Origin: Oxalobacteraceae bacterium
Lineage (GTDB): Bacteria; Pseudomonadota; Gammaproteobacteria; Burkholderiales; Burkholderiaceae_D
Reading direction: 5' to 3'
DNA length: 33,374 bases
NCBI GenBank assembly: GCA_030698225.1
Contig: JAUYNR010000017.1
Location: forward strand, 1-33,374
Position numbers and translations under genes: made by a program. The notes under the pieces were generated by a model that saw only the letters and a list, made by a program, of their open reading frames with translations, ran no database searches and was not told where the DNA came from. This document shows, piece by piece, positions 24,925 to 33,074 of the stretch (positions are counted from its first letter, which is position 1; every line of letters begins with the position of its first letter).

Positions 24925-25488
24925 TCAGGCGTCTTCAAGCCGGCGCGATGCCAGCAGGCGGTAACGGGGTGCGCTGCCGGTAGATTGCACCAGCGCGACG
25001 TGGTCTGCGCGCCAGACGATCGGAGTCATGTCCGGCGCGGCGGCGCTGGCAGGCGCATTCCGGGCCAATGTGATGTGCGCCTTGAAGCGTGCACTTTGGT
25101 CGACCGCGATATTGTGCTGCGCCAGCGCTGCCAGCAGCGACTGATTGAGTGCCGCCAGCGCGTCGGGCACATGCTGCGCGCCGGCCCAGGCAACTCCGTT
25201 CCGGGGGAAATACCCGAGGCAATCCAGCTGCAGCGTGATTGCCGCTGGCGGTAGTTTTGCCAACACTGACTGCAGTGCCGGCAGCGACGCAGTCGCTTGC
25301 GCGCCCAGGAAAACCAGAGTCAGATGCAAATCTTCGGCGGGCGTAATGCGCCCCTGGATTGGCGCTTGCAGCCTGACGAGCGCCGAGCGGGTCGCGTCGT
25401 CCGGCCATAATGCGTAAAAAAGACGCACCTTGCGCTCTTTTGCCTTCAGCGCCTGATGATCCGGGCTAAATTCAGGTTCGTCCGCCAT
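24925..25488 (-). CDS. thpR: RNA 2',3'-cyclic phosphodiesterase ThpR (2H family)
   Basis: This 187-residue protein is a 2H phosphoesterase with two H-x-T-L motifs, HLTL at 55-58 and HITL at 138-141, the defining active site. LFYALWPDDATR near the N-terminus is family-typical. Members hydrolyse 2',3'-cyclic phosphate ends of RNA in vitro; the role in the cell is uncertain. Its ATG directly abuts the TAA stop of the LysR remnant (TAAATG), and GGAG inside that remnant serves as its ribosome-binding site, so its translation is probably coupled to the remnant. Confidence 0.9.
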   Translation of the reverse strand: MADEPEFSPDHQALKAKERKVRLFYALWPDDATRSALVRLQAPIQGRITPAEDLHLTLVFLGAQATASLPALQSVLAKLPPAAITLQLDCLGYFPRNGVAWAGAQHVPDALAALNQSLLAALAQHNIAVDQSARFKAHITLARNAPASAAAPDMTPIVWRADHVALVQSTGSAPRYRLLASRRLEDA

Positions 25489-25707
25489 TTATCCGCGCTC
25501 CGTCAGTCGCGCCATCCAATCCCTGAATAACAAGACTTTCTGCTGGCTGGCCACGCTGTTGCGGTACGCCAGGTAATAACTTTGTCCGGTCGGCAGCATC
25601 TGGTCGAACGGTATGACCAGTCGCTTATCGACGCTGTGCTGGGTGGTGGTGGTCAGCTGGATCTGGATGTCCGCATGCTCGGCCCGGAACTGCATGATCT
25701 TCGGCAT
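25489..25707 (-). pseudogene. Remnant of a LysR-family regulator with internal deletion
   Basis: The 72-codon frame fuses two separate parts of a LysR-type effector domain. The first, QFRAEHADIQIQLTTTT, matches the first strand of that domain. The second, KRLVIPFDQMLPTGQSYYLAYR then VLLFRDWMARL, matches its C-terminal end, as in GcvA-like regulators. About 100 residues that normally separate them, and the entire DNA-binding helix-turn-helix, are absent. A TAA stop lies in frame just upstream of the ATG, so it is not a truncated reading of a larger intact gene. AGAGGT precedes the ATG, so a 72-residue peptide could still be made. It abuts thpR. Confidence 0.82.
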
Positions 25708-25806
25708 GGATTACCTCTGATGGTTAGGATGCCGGGAACTGGTATTGCGCATTATCCGGAAAAAACCCGATCCGCACCGAGGACCCGGCTATTTTCAGAA
25801 AACAAT

Positions 25807-25864
25807 GGAGTATAGCCATTTTTGTAGTGTTTTGCGCATAGTTTAATTGCGGCATAAAATATAC
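25807..25864 (-). repeat. 58-nt element family, copy B
   Basis: On the minus strand it begins GTATATTTTATGCCGC, has a central ACTATGCGCAAAA, and ends GGCTATACTCC. Its first 16 bases match copy A with one difference, and the last eight match exactly. It lies 24 nt after the stop of the response regulator gene and 99 nt before the LysR remnant, in the same orientation as these genes. Confidence 0.72.
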
Positions 25865-25888
25865 ATTGTCCAGTATAAAAGACTGGCA

Positions 25889-26638
25889 TCAAGGTGGCGG
25901 CGCGTCCGCTGCGAGCCAGGTTACCGAGGCGAGAAACAGGTAGCCCGCCCCGTAAACCGTCTTGATGAATGTCTGGCTACCGGCATCCGGTTCAAGCTTT
26001 CGGCGCAGCCGGGAGATGCTCACGTCGATACTGCGATCGGTGGGAGAAAGATCGCGCGTACCCAGCAACTGTTCGCGTTGCAGGATCCGGTTAGGGTTGT
26101 TGACGAACACCTTCAGCAAATTTGCTTCCGAGGTGCTGAGCAGATTTTTCTCTCCGTTCGGTGCATGCAATGTGTTGTTGCCAGTGTTGAACCGCCAGCC
26201 CGAGAACGTCGCGATCTGCCGTTGGGCCGACACACTGCCGTCCGGAACCGGTTCATGGCGGCGCAGGATACTGCGCACGCGGGCCACCAGTTCCCTCGGT
26301 TCAAACGGTTTCAGCACATAGTCGTCTGCGCCCAGTTCGAGCCCCATCACACGATCGCTGACATAGGCGCGGCCGGTCAGGATGAGGATGCCGCAGGCCG
26401 ACTGGGCGCGTACCCGCTGCATCAGTTCGATGCCGTCCATGTCCGGCAGGCCAAGGTCGATGATGCACAGGTCAGGGGCGAGCGAGCGCAGGCGGTGCAG
26501 CAATTCCGCGGCGTTGCGGCACCAGACGGTGCGGAAAGAAAAATCACCGAGCACCTGTCCGATGATGCGGGCGACATCGGGATCATCCTCGACAATCGCG
26601 ATGAGCTTCTGGCGCTCCCGTTCTTCGTCTATTTTCAT
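25889..26638 (-). CDS. OmpR-family response regulator
   Basis: This 249-residue protein has a receiver domain and a winged-helix DNA-binding domain. The receiver (about 11-125) has acidic Asp18-Asp19, phosphoacceptor Asp61 in CIIDLGLPDMDG, Thr88 and Lys110 (LKPFEPREL). The winged helix (about 150-245) has LSTSEANLLKVFVNNPN, RSIDVSISRLRRKLE and IKTVYGAGYLF. ATG 26638 overlaps the kinase stop by ATGA, so the pair is translationally coupled. The cognate kinase carries its own receiver domain. Target genes may include the divergent actP operon about 2.6 kb away, which is inference from position. Confidence 0.93.
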   Translation of the reverse strand: MKIDEERERQKLIAIVEDDPDVARIIGQVLGDFSFRTVWCRNAAELLHRLRSLAPDLCIIDLGLPDMDGIELMQRVRAQSACGILILTGRAYVSDRVMGLELGADDYVLKPFEPRELVARVRSILRRHEPVPDGSVSAQRQIATFSGWRFNTGNNTLHAPNGEKNLLSTSEANLLKVFVNNPNRILQREQLLGTRDLSPTDRSIDVSISRLRRKLEPDAGSQTFIKTVYGAGYLFLASVTWLAADAPPP

Positions 26639-28656
26639 GGCTTGCCTTGATCGGTGAGCCGCAGCGCGCGGGCCAGATCTTGCCGGATAAAGGGCTTGGC
26701 GAGCAATGGCAGACCACTTGCCCATTCTGCGTTAATACCTTCGTTGTAGCCGCTCATCAGCAAGACACGCATCTGCGGGTGGCTGGAGATGATCTGCTTG
26801 CCCAATTGGTGGCCATCGGTGCCGCCGGACATGACGACATCGCTGAGCACAATGGCAATATCCGGAATTTGCGCGATCATTTCCAGCGCCTGTGCAGCAT
26901 TCTCGGCCTCAATCACCGGGTAGCCCAGATCGATCAATTGCTGGCGCACGACGCGCCGGACATCCGGCTCGTCTTCGACCAGTAAAACCAGCTCCCCCCG
27001 GTGGGGTAATGCGACATCGTCTTGAGGGTTGTCAAGCCCGACCTCCGGCCGGGTCAGTGGCAGCACCAGCAGCACAGTCGTGCCGTTCCCGATCTGGCTT
27101 TGCATGCTTATGCCGCCGCCTGATTGTTTGACAAGGCCGTAAGCCATCGACAGCCCGAGCCCGCTGCCCAGACCGAAACGCTTGGTCGTGAAAAAAGGTT
27201 CGTACGCGCGCGCAACAGTGGCCGCATCCATGCCGCAACCGTTATCGACCACTTCGATCATCGCGTAGGCGCCGGCCGGCACCTCGAAGACGGCAGCGTC
27301 AGTCGTCAGTTCGACGGGCCGGGCAGAAATGTGCAGGCGTCCGCCTTCAGGCATCGCATCGCGCGCATTCAACGCAAAATTCAGTAATGCGCTTTCCAGT
27401 TGTCCTGGATCGACCAGGCAATGAATCGCGGCCTTGGACAAATCGGTGGATACCGCAATCGATTCCGGCAGCGAACGGCGCACCAGTTTGCTGATGTCAC
27501 TGATCAGGCGGCCGATGTCGACCGGCACTGGCTCCAACGGTTGTTGCCGCGAGAAAGTCAGCAGGCGCTTGATCAGTTGGACGCCGCGGCGGGCCGATTG
27601 CAGCGCAGGCGCAACAAATTCTTCGACATCGGCAGCACTTGGTCGATGTTCTTGCAACGCAACAAGGGTGCCAATGATGACGGTAAGTAAGTTATTGAAG
27701 TCGTGGGCGAGTCCGCCGGTCAATTGGCCGACGGCCTCCATTTTCTGCGCCTGAACCAGGGCGGCCTGCATCTGCTTTTGCTCGGTAATGTCCTGAGAGA
27801 AGACGAAGAATCCCAGCGTTTCACCGTCGGGGGAGATTTCCGGAACCATCGTGCTGCGGGCAAAGACGGTCCTGCCTTTGCGGTGCATTTGATACTCGTA
27901 GGTAAGCCGCTGCCCGCCGAGAGCCAGCTGGATATGGTCCTTGACCTGGGAATAAACCTCGTCTCCGATAACCTTCGGAACATGGCTGCCCAACACTTCG
28001 CCGGCCGGGATGTCAAACCAATCCGAGTAACCCTTGTTGGCGTATTGATAGGTTTCATACTTGTCGATGTAGCCGATAAGACCAGGCATGTTGTCGTTGA
28101 TCAAGCGCAGCCGTGCTTCGCTGCGGCGCAGTGCTGCGGTGATCTGGGCGTTTTCGTCGTTGGCACGTGACAGCTTGGCGTTGGCATTTTCCAGCTCGGC
28201 GGTGCGACGCAGAACCCGTTCTTCGAGTTCGACATTCTGATGCAGGATCAGCCCTTCGATGTGCCGCTGTGCGGTGATGTCGGTGTATAGCGTGATAAAT
28301 CCCTGGTGCGGAAGCGGTTCTCCGCGCACCAGCAGGATGCGGCCGTTCGGGCGCACCCGTTCAGTCGTGTGCGGCGAAAAATTGGCGGCGGCCGCTACCC
28401 GCTCGCTGACCTGGCTGTCGGGATCGCCTGGGCCGTACTCACCCAGTGCGGCGTTGTGCCGGATAAAACTCTCGAAAGTGGCTCCCACATAAGCCATTTC
28501 CGCAGGAAATTCGAGCAGCCGCAAAAAAGTTTCATTCCATGCCACCAGGCAAAGGTCGGCGTCGAATACCGTCAAGCCCTGGTCGAGCAGATCGAGTCCG
28601 GCCTGCAGCATTGCGAAGCGCTCGCGGTCTCCACTGCGGATGTCTGTACTTTCCAT
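26635..28656 (-). CDS. Hybrid histidine kinase (PAS-PAS-HisKA-HATPase-REC)
   Basis: This 673-residue soluble sensor has no membrane segment. The order is a PAS-like domain (about 12-130), a coiled-coil linker (about 138-180), a second PAS (about 180-293), HisKA with phospho-His318 in GGLAHDFNNLL, HATPase with N-box NFALNARDAMP (426-436), DNGCGM (471-476), FFTTK and GSGLGLS, and a C-terminal receiver (about 555-670) with Asp606 in VLSDVVM. ATG 28656 has AGGA upstream. The regulator gene follows with an overlap. It lacks the fused symporter domain of CrbS-type acetate sensors, but its place next to the actP operon suggests control of carboxylate use. Confidence 0.92.
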   Translation of the reverse strand: MESTDIRSGDRERFAMLQAGLDLLDQGLTVFDADLCLVAWNETFLRLLEFPAEMAYVGATFESFIRHNAALGEYGPGDPDSQVSERVAAAANFSPHTTERVRPNGRILLVRGEPLPHQGFITLYTDITAQRHIEGLILHQNVELEERVLRRTAELENANAKLSRANDENAQITAALRRSEARLRLINDNMPGLIGYIDKYETYQYANKGYSDWFDIPAGEVLGSHVPKVIGDEVYSQVKDHIQLALGGQRLTYEYQMHRKGRTVFARSTMVPEISPDGETLGFFVFSQDITEQKQMQAALVQAQKMEAVGQLTGGLAHDFNNLLTVIIGTLVALQEHRPSAADVEEFVAPALQSARRGVQLIKRLLTFSRQQPLEPVPVDIGRLISDISKLVRRSLPESIAVSTDLSKAAIHCLVDPGQLESALLNFALNARDAMPEGGRLHISARPVELTTDAAVFEVPAGAYAMIEVVDNGCGMDAATVARAYEPFFTTKRFGLGSGLGLSMAYGLVKQSGGGISMQSQIGNGTTVLLVLPLTRPEVGLDNPQDDVALPHRGELVLLVEDEPDVRRVVRQQLIDLGYPVIEAENAAQALEMIAQIPDIAIVLSDVVMSGGTDGHQLGKQIISSHPQMRVLLMSGYNEGINAEWASGLPLLAKPFIRQDLARALRLTDQGKP

Positions 28657-29204
28657 TTGGCAATCCTGGTGCACGTTAAAAATCAATCATCGCCGCTTGT
28701 AACCATTCGTAATATTTCAGAAATAGTTCTGCAAGAGTCTTTTGCGATAGTTCGTGAAAATAAAAATAGCACCAAAAAATAGCATCTTTCAAATCGTGCA
28801 GCGAGGAGGCATTTGTGGCAACAACCAATCCGTACGCGGTCGGGCTCGAACGTGTCAATGACGCTGCCCTTGCACCGCTGAACTTTCTCAAGTGCGCGGC
28901 ATTCACCTATCCGAACGCATCTCCGGCATTCCGGGTAGCAAGCACTATACACGCAAGGAAAGCGCGAACCGCTGTCGTGCGCTGGCTCCAGCCTTGCATA
29001 AACACAGCATCGGCATCGGCAATCGAAACGGCAACGCCGTCGCCGTCCTGCGGCCCGCTGCAGCCGGGTTCGATTGCCGCTCCGGCGTTCTTGCCGTATG
29101 CATTCCGACCCAAAACATCCGCCAGACAGTTCCCGATGGGAGGGACGGCTGCGGACCGAATTATCCAGATGTGATTGCTTTACCCGATAACCAAAGGAGA
29201 TAAC
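28657..29204. other. Divergent intergenic region between kinase and DUF485-actP genes
   Basis: These 548 nt should hold the promoters of the kinase-regulator pair (leftward) and the DUF485-actP operon (rightward). The first part (28687-28800) is AT-rich. The middle part (28815-29125) is a decayed acyl-CoA synthetase N-terminus. Other open frames on either strand here match nothing I know and appear to be by-products of the remnant. Confidence 0.65.
28815..29125 (+). pseudogene. Decayed N-terminus of an AMP-dependent acyl-CoA synthetase
   Basis: A GTG at 28815 follows GAGGAGG. The first frame reads NPYAVGLERVNDAALAPL, then NFLKCAAFTYP, matching the intact synthetase (SPYSAGLEKTPANFAALSPL, then SFLAKAAAVYP, residues 11-41). 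One base is missing at about 28915. In the shifted frame the match continues as ERISGIPG, NRCRALAPALHKHSIGIG, NAVAVLRPAAA and QNIRQ, against ERIALIHG, ARCRRLASALQRRGVGVG, DTVAVMAPNIP and LNIRL (to residue 111). Similarity then ends abruptly, so only about one fifth of the gene remains. It points the same way as the intact copy at 31299. Confidence 0.82.
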
Positions 29205-29519
29205 ATGCCTCAACCCACCGTTCAGACCAGAATTCGGCAGAATCCAAAATTCGCCGAAATGGTTTCCAAGCGGACGCGCCTTGCGATCCTGCTTTCGCTC
29301 ATTGTCTTGCTGCCTTACTACACTTTCATGATGATCACCGCCTTTAATCCGGCCCTGCTCGCGCAGCCGATCAGTGACGACAGCATCATTACCATCGGCT
29401 GGCCGGTTGGCGCAATTCTGGTCATCGGTTCCTGGCTGACGACTGCAATTTATATCCGTCGCGCCAATGGCGAGTTCGACAAACTGAATAAAGAAATTCT
29501 CGACGAGGTGTCCAAATGA
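29205..29519 (+). CDS. DUF485 family membrane protein (ActP partner)
   Basis: This 104-residue protein has two membrane helices (about 25-48 and 63-85). The DUF485 pattern is [19 protein letters not shown], then the helix, then [17 protein letters not shown]485 proteins (E. coli YjcH type) are encoded directly upstream of acetate permeases. ATG 29205 has AAAGGAGA. Its stop overlaps the actP start by ATGA, indicating translational coupling and probably a complex. Confidence 0.92.
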   Translation: MPQPTVQTRIRQNPKFAEMVSKRTRLAILLSLIVLLPYYTFMMITAFNPALLAQPISDDSIITIGWPVGAILVIGSWLTTAIYIRRANGEFDKLNKEILDEVSK

Positions 29520-31189
29520 AACGCTTGATGACCGCTCTGCTGGCCTGCGGGCTGATGACCGCCGCCTGTGCCGCTTTTGCCGGGCCGGGAACCATCGAGG
29601 CCGTGCAAAAACAGCCGATCAATCTCAGTGCGATCGCGATGTTCATGGTGTTTGTGCTGTCCACCCTCGGCATCACTTACTGGGCTTCGACCCGCACCAA
29701 GTCCACTGCCGACTTCTACACCGCCGGCGGCGGTATCACAGGCTTTCAAAACGGCATGGCGATTGCCGGCGACTATATGTCTGCCGCGACCCTGCTCGGC
29801 CTCTCCAGCCTGGTCTACGCCAAAGGCTTCGACGGCTTCATCTACACCATCAGCTTTTTTGTCGGCTGGCCGATCATTCTGTTTCTGATCGCCGAACGGA
29901 TGCGCAACCTCGGTAAATTCACTTTTGCCGACATTGCATCCTATCGCCTGGACCAGAACCGGATACGAACTTTTGCCGCTTTCGGCTCGTTGACCGTGGT
30001 GTGCTTCTATCTGATCGTGCAGATGGTCGGCGCCGGTCAGTTGATCCAGTTGCTGTTTGGCCTTGACTACAATTACGCGGTGGTTTGTGTCGGCATCCTG
30101 ATGATCGTCTACGTCACTTTCGGCGGCATGGTGGCTACCACCTGGGTGCAGATCATCAAGGCTTGCCTGCTGCTCGGCGGCGGCACGGTCATGATGTTCC
30201 TCGCTTTCAGCAAGTTCAACTTCTCTTTTGAGACGATGTTTACGCAAGCGGTGGCCGCGCACCAGAGCGGGCTCAAGATCATGGGTCCGGGCTCGCTGAT
30301 GGCGGATCCGGTATCCGCGGTCTCGCTGTCGCTGGCGCTGTTGTTCGGCACCGCCGGTCTGCCGCACATCATGATGCGTTTCTTTACCGTGCCGAATGCC
30401 AAGGAAGCACGCAAGTCGGTGTTTTACGCGACCGGCTTCATTGGTTTCTTCTTTCTGGTGGTGATGATTCTGGGGATCTCGGCCATCGTTATCGTTGGCC
30501 AGGACCCGCAGTTTTTCGAAAACGGCGTGATCGGAGGCAAGCTGATCGGTGGCACCAACATGCCGGTCATGCATTTGGCCAAGGCCGTGGGTGGCGACGT
30601 TTTCCTCGGTTTCCTGTCTGCAGTGGCCTTCGCTACCATTCTGGCCGTTGTGTCCGGACTGGCGCTGGCTGGCGCTTCGGCGATTTCGCATGACCTGTAT
30701 GCCCGCGTAATCAAGAAGGGTAGCGCCACCAGCGCGCAGGAAATGACCGTGACGAAGTACGCCACAGTCGCCATCGGCATCATCGCCATCGTCCTCGGCA
30801 TTCTGTTCAAGGATCAGAACGTAGCCTTCCTGGTCGCGCTGACTTTCGGCGTGGCCGCTTCGGTCAACTTCCCGATCCTGATCCTGTCGATGTACTGGAA
30901 AGGCTTGACCACCCGCGGCGCGCTATGGGGCGGCATTGCCGGCCTGGTTTCCTCGGTCGGTCTGGTGATTCTGTCGCCGGCGGTATGGGTCAAGGTCATG
31001 GGCAACGCGAGCGCCATTTTCCCATACGACCATCCGGCCATCATCTCGATGACCGCCGCCTTCCTCGTCACCTGGTTGTTCTCGGTTACCGACAAGAGCG
31101 CCCGCGCCGCACAAGAAATCGCAGCGTTCGAAGCGCAATACATTCGCGCCCAAACCGGGCTCGGCGCGGCGACCGCATCCAGCCACTGA
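29516..31189 (+). CDS. actP: Cation/acetate symporter ActP
   Basis: ActP is a sodium:solute symporter (SSS family) for acetate and similar short monocarboxylates such as glycolate. The 557 residues match E. coli ActP (549). It has a signal-like N-terminal helix ending near CAAFAGPG, as in ActP. Further signatures are [55 protein letters not shown] and [17 protein letters not shown]. It overlaps the DUF485 gene. A weak hairpin (31209-31239) follows before the acyl-CoA synthetase gene. The acetate assignment is by family; the downstream genes suggest a longer acid is also possible. Confidence 0.93.
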   Translation: MKRLMTALLACGLMTAACAAFAGPGTIEAVQKQPINLSAIAMFMVFVLSTLGITYWASTRTKSTADFYTAGGGITGFQNGMAIAGDYMSAATLLGLSSLVYAKGFDGFIYTISFFVGWPIILFLIAERMRNLGKFTFADIASYRLDQNRIRTFAAFGSLTVVCFYLIVQMVGAGQLIQLLFGLDYNYAVVCVGILMIVYVTFGGMVATTWVQIIKACLLLGGGTVMMFLAFSKFNFSFETMFTQAVAAHQSGLKIMGPGSLMADPVSAVSLSLALLFGTAGLPHIMMRFFTVPNAKEARKSVFYATGFIGFFFLVVMILGISAIVIVGQDPQFFENGVIGGKLIGGTNMPVMHLAKAVGGDVFLGFLSAVAFATILAVVSGLALAGASAISHDLYARVIKKGSATSAQEMTVTKYATVAIGIIAIVLGILFKDQNVAFLVALTFGVAASVNFPILILSMYWKGLTTRGALWGGIAGLVSSVGLVILSPAVWVKVMGNASAIFPYDHPAIISMTAAFLVTWLFSVTDKSARAAQEIAAFEAQYIRAQTGLGAATASSH

Positions 31190-31208
31190 TCTGCTGCGAA
31201 TGAATCAT

Positions 31209-31239
31209 CGGGGTGCTTATATGAATAGGCGCCCCGTTT
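31209..31239 (+). terminator. Weak terminator-like hairpin between actP and the acyl-CoA synthetase gene
   Basis: The arms CGGGGTGC (31209-31216) and GCGCCCCG (31229-31236) pair with one G-T, separated by 12 nt and followed by only TTT. It may reduce read-through from actP. The synthetase gene begins 60 nt later. Confidence 0.5.
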
Positions 31240-31298
31240 CAAACGATAGGCTATCGATCGTCAGTAACCGTAACCCATTCAAGAAGGAGGCATTCATC

Positions 31299-32972
31299 GT
31301 GCTGCCAACCATTGCGACAAAACCTGTCAGTCCGTACAGCGCCGGCCTGGAAAAAACGCCGGCCAACTTTGCCGCGCTGTCGCCGCTGAGCTTTCTGGCG
31401 AAAGCGGCTGCAGTCTATCCCGAGCGGATCGCATTGATCCATGGCCGGCGCCGCATCAGCTGGGCCGAAACATATGCCCGTTGCCGCCGCCTGGCCAGTG
31501 CGCTGCAGCGGCGCGGCGTCGGCGTCGGCGATACGGTCGCGGTGATGGCGCCGAATATTCCGGCAACTTACGAAGCCAGTTTCGGCGTGCCGATGATAGG
31601 CGCGGTGCTCAATACACTGAATATCCGGCTCGATGCCGAAGCGATCGCATTCCAGCTGGCGCACAGCGAAGCGCGGGTATTGCTCACCGACCGCGAGTTC
31701 AGCGGCACGATTGCCAGCGCGCTGGCGCTGATGGCGCACCCGCCGCTGGTGATTGACATCGACGATGATCTGTATACAGCAGGCGGCGAACTGCTGGGGC
31801 AGATCGAGTACGAGGCGCTGCTGCTGGAAGGCGACCCCGATTTTGCCTGGCAGTTGCCGGCTGACGAATGGGATGCGATCACGCTGAATTACACCTCGGG
31901 CACCACCGGCAATCCGAAGGGCGTGGTCTACCACCATCGCGGCGCCTACCTCAACGCGGTCTCGAACATCATCTCCTGGGGCATGCCGCAGCATGCGGTC
32001 TACCTGTGGACGCTGCCGATGTTTCACTGCAACGGCTGGTGCTTCCCATGGACCATGGCAGCCAATGCCGGCACCAATGTCTGCCTGCGCCGGGTCGATG
32101 CGACGCTGATTTTCGATGCGATCCGCAGCCATAGCGTGACCCACATGTGCGCCGCGCCTATCGTCTACAACATGCTGATCAATACCCCGCCGGCGCAAGG
32201 CGAAGGGATCGCGCACCAGGTCAGCGGCTTTATCGCCGGATCGGCACCGCCGGCCTCCACCATCGAAGGGATGGAGCGCCTCGGTTTCGACATTACCCAC
32301 GTTTATGGGCTGACCGAAACCTACGGCCCGGCCTCGGTCTGCGCCAAGCATGAAGGTTGGGCCGAACTGCCGCTGGACGAGCGCGCCCGCCTGAACGCGC
32401 GCCAGGGGGTGGCCAGCCCGATGCAGGAAGCGATGACGGTGCTCGATCCGGTCACGCTGCAGCCAGTGCCGCACGACGGCCAGACCATCGGTGAAATCAT
32501 GTTCCGCGGCAACGTCACGATGAAAGGCTACCTGAAGAATCCGGCGGCCACCGCAGAGGCGTTTGCCGGCGGCTGGTTCCATACCGGTGACTTGGCGGTG
32601 GTCGATCCGGACGGTTATGTCCGCATCAAGGACCGCTCGAAAGACGTGATCATCTCCGGCGGCGAGAACATCTCGTCGATCGAAGTCGAGGACGTGCTGT
32701 ACCGGCACCCGGCGGTGGAAGTGGCGGCGGTGGTCGCCAAGGCAGACCCCAAGTGGGGCGAGGTGGCGTGTGCTTTCATCCAGCTCAAGCCGGACGCCTG
32801 CGCATCGGAAGCGGATATCCGCAACTTCTGCCGCGAACACCTGGCCCACTTCAAGGTGCCCAAATCGGTGGTGTTCGGCACCATCCCCAAGACCTCGACC
32901 GGCAAGTTGCAGAAATTCCGGCTGCGCGAGCAGATTAGGGAAGAAACAGCAATGGCTGACGCACCGGCATGA
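31299..32972 (+). CDS. AMP-dependent acyl-CoA synthetase (AlkK/DmdB-like)
   Basis: This enzyme activates a carboxylic acid to its acyl-CoA through an acyl-adenylate. The 557-residue protein has the P-loop YTSGTTGNPKG (198-208), YHHRGAYLNAVS, the A5-type HVYGLTETYGP, WFHTGDLAVVDPDGY, the hinge region KDRSKDVIISGGENIS, and a C-terminal catalytic lysine in KTSTGKLQKF. I chose GTG 31299 because AAGGAGG lies 8 nt upstream; longer frames to 31200 lack a site. The closest flavour is medium-chain AlkK or the DmdB methylmercaptopropionate-CoA ligase group. A DmdC-like dehydrogenase gene follows, supporting an acyl-CoA oxidation module. A decayed N-terminal copy lies upstream at 28815. Confidence 0.92.
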   Translation: MLPTIATKPVSPYSAGLEKTPANFAALSPLSFLAKAAAVYPERIALIHGRRRISWAETYARCRRLASALQRRGVGVGDTVAVMAPNIPATYEASFGVPMIGAVLNTLNIRLDAEAIAFQLAHSEARVLLTDREFSGTIASALALMAHPPLVIDIDDDLYTAGGELLGQIEYEALLLEGDPDFAWQLPADEWDAITLNYTSGTTGNPKGVVYHHRGAYLNAVSNIISWGMPQHAVYLWTLPMFHCNGWCFPWTMAANAGTNVCLRRVDATLIFDAIRSHSVTHMCAAPIVYNMLINTPPAQGEGIAHQVSGFIAGSAPPASTIEGMERLGFDITHVYGLTETYGPASVCAKHEGWAELPLDERARLNARQGVASPMQEAMTVLDPVTLQPVPHDGQTIGEIMFRGNVTMKGYLKNPAATAEAFAGGWFHTGDLAVVDPDGYVRIKDRSKDVIISGGENISSIEVEDVLYRHPAVEVAAVVAKADPKWGEVACAFIQLKPDACASEADIRNFCREHLAHFKVPKSVVFGTIPKTSTGKLQKFRLREQIREETAMADAPA

Positions 32973-32987
32973 CCCGACCGCTGCGCG

Positions 32988-33046
32988 TATCAATGTTGGA
33001 TTGAATTTTGCAAACCATGCCAGACCTGCATATCAATGTCGGATTG
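32988..33046 (+). promoter_or_regulatory. Pair of 16-nt direct repeats upstream of the acyl-CoA dehydrogenase gene
   Basis: TATCAATGTTGGATTG (32988-33003) and TATCAATGTCGGATTG (33031-33046) differ at one base and start 43 bp apart, about four helical turns. The second copy ends 28 nt before the start codon. They could bind a regulator, or be a small sequence duplication. Confidence 0.4.
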
Positions 33047-33074
33047 CGTGGCTTGCATTCACGGAGAATAAAAG

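Noticed and set aside
28683..29213. 176-codon minus-strand frame in the kinase-actP gap
   Set aside because: Cys/Arg-rich translation without any family match; it is antisense to the acyl-CoA synthetase remnant, which explains the coding-like composition.
29450..30691. 413-codon open frame on the minus strand within actP
   Set aside because: His/Gln/Arg-rich translation with no domain, fully antisense to a clear ActP coding sequence; an artefact of GC-rich codon use.
31251..32993. 580-codon open frame on the minus strand within the acyl-CoA synthetase gene
   Set aside because: Antisense to a well-supported enzyme with complete motifs; no recognisable protein features.
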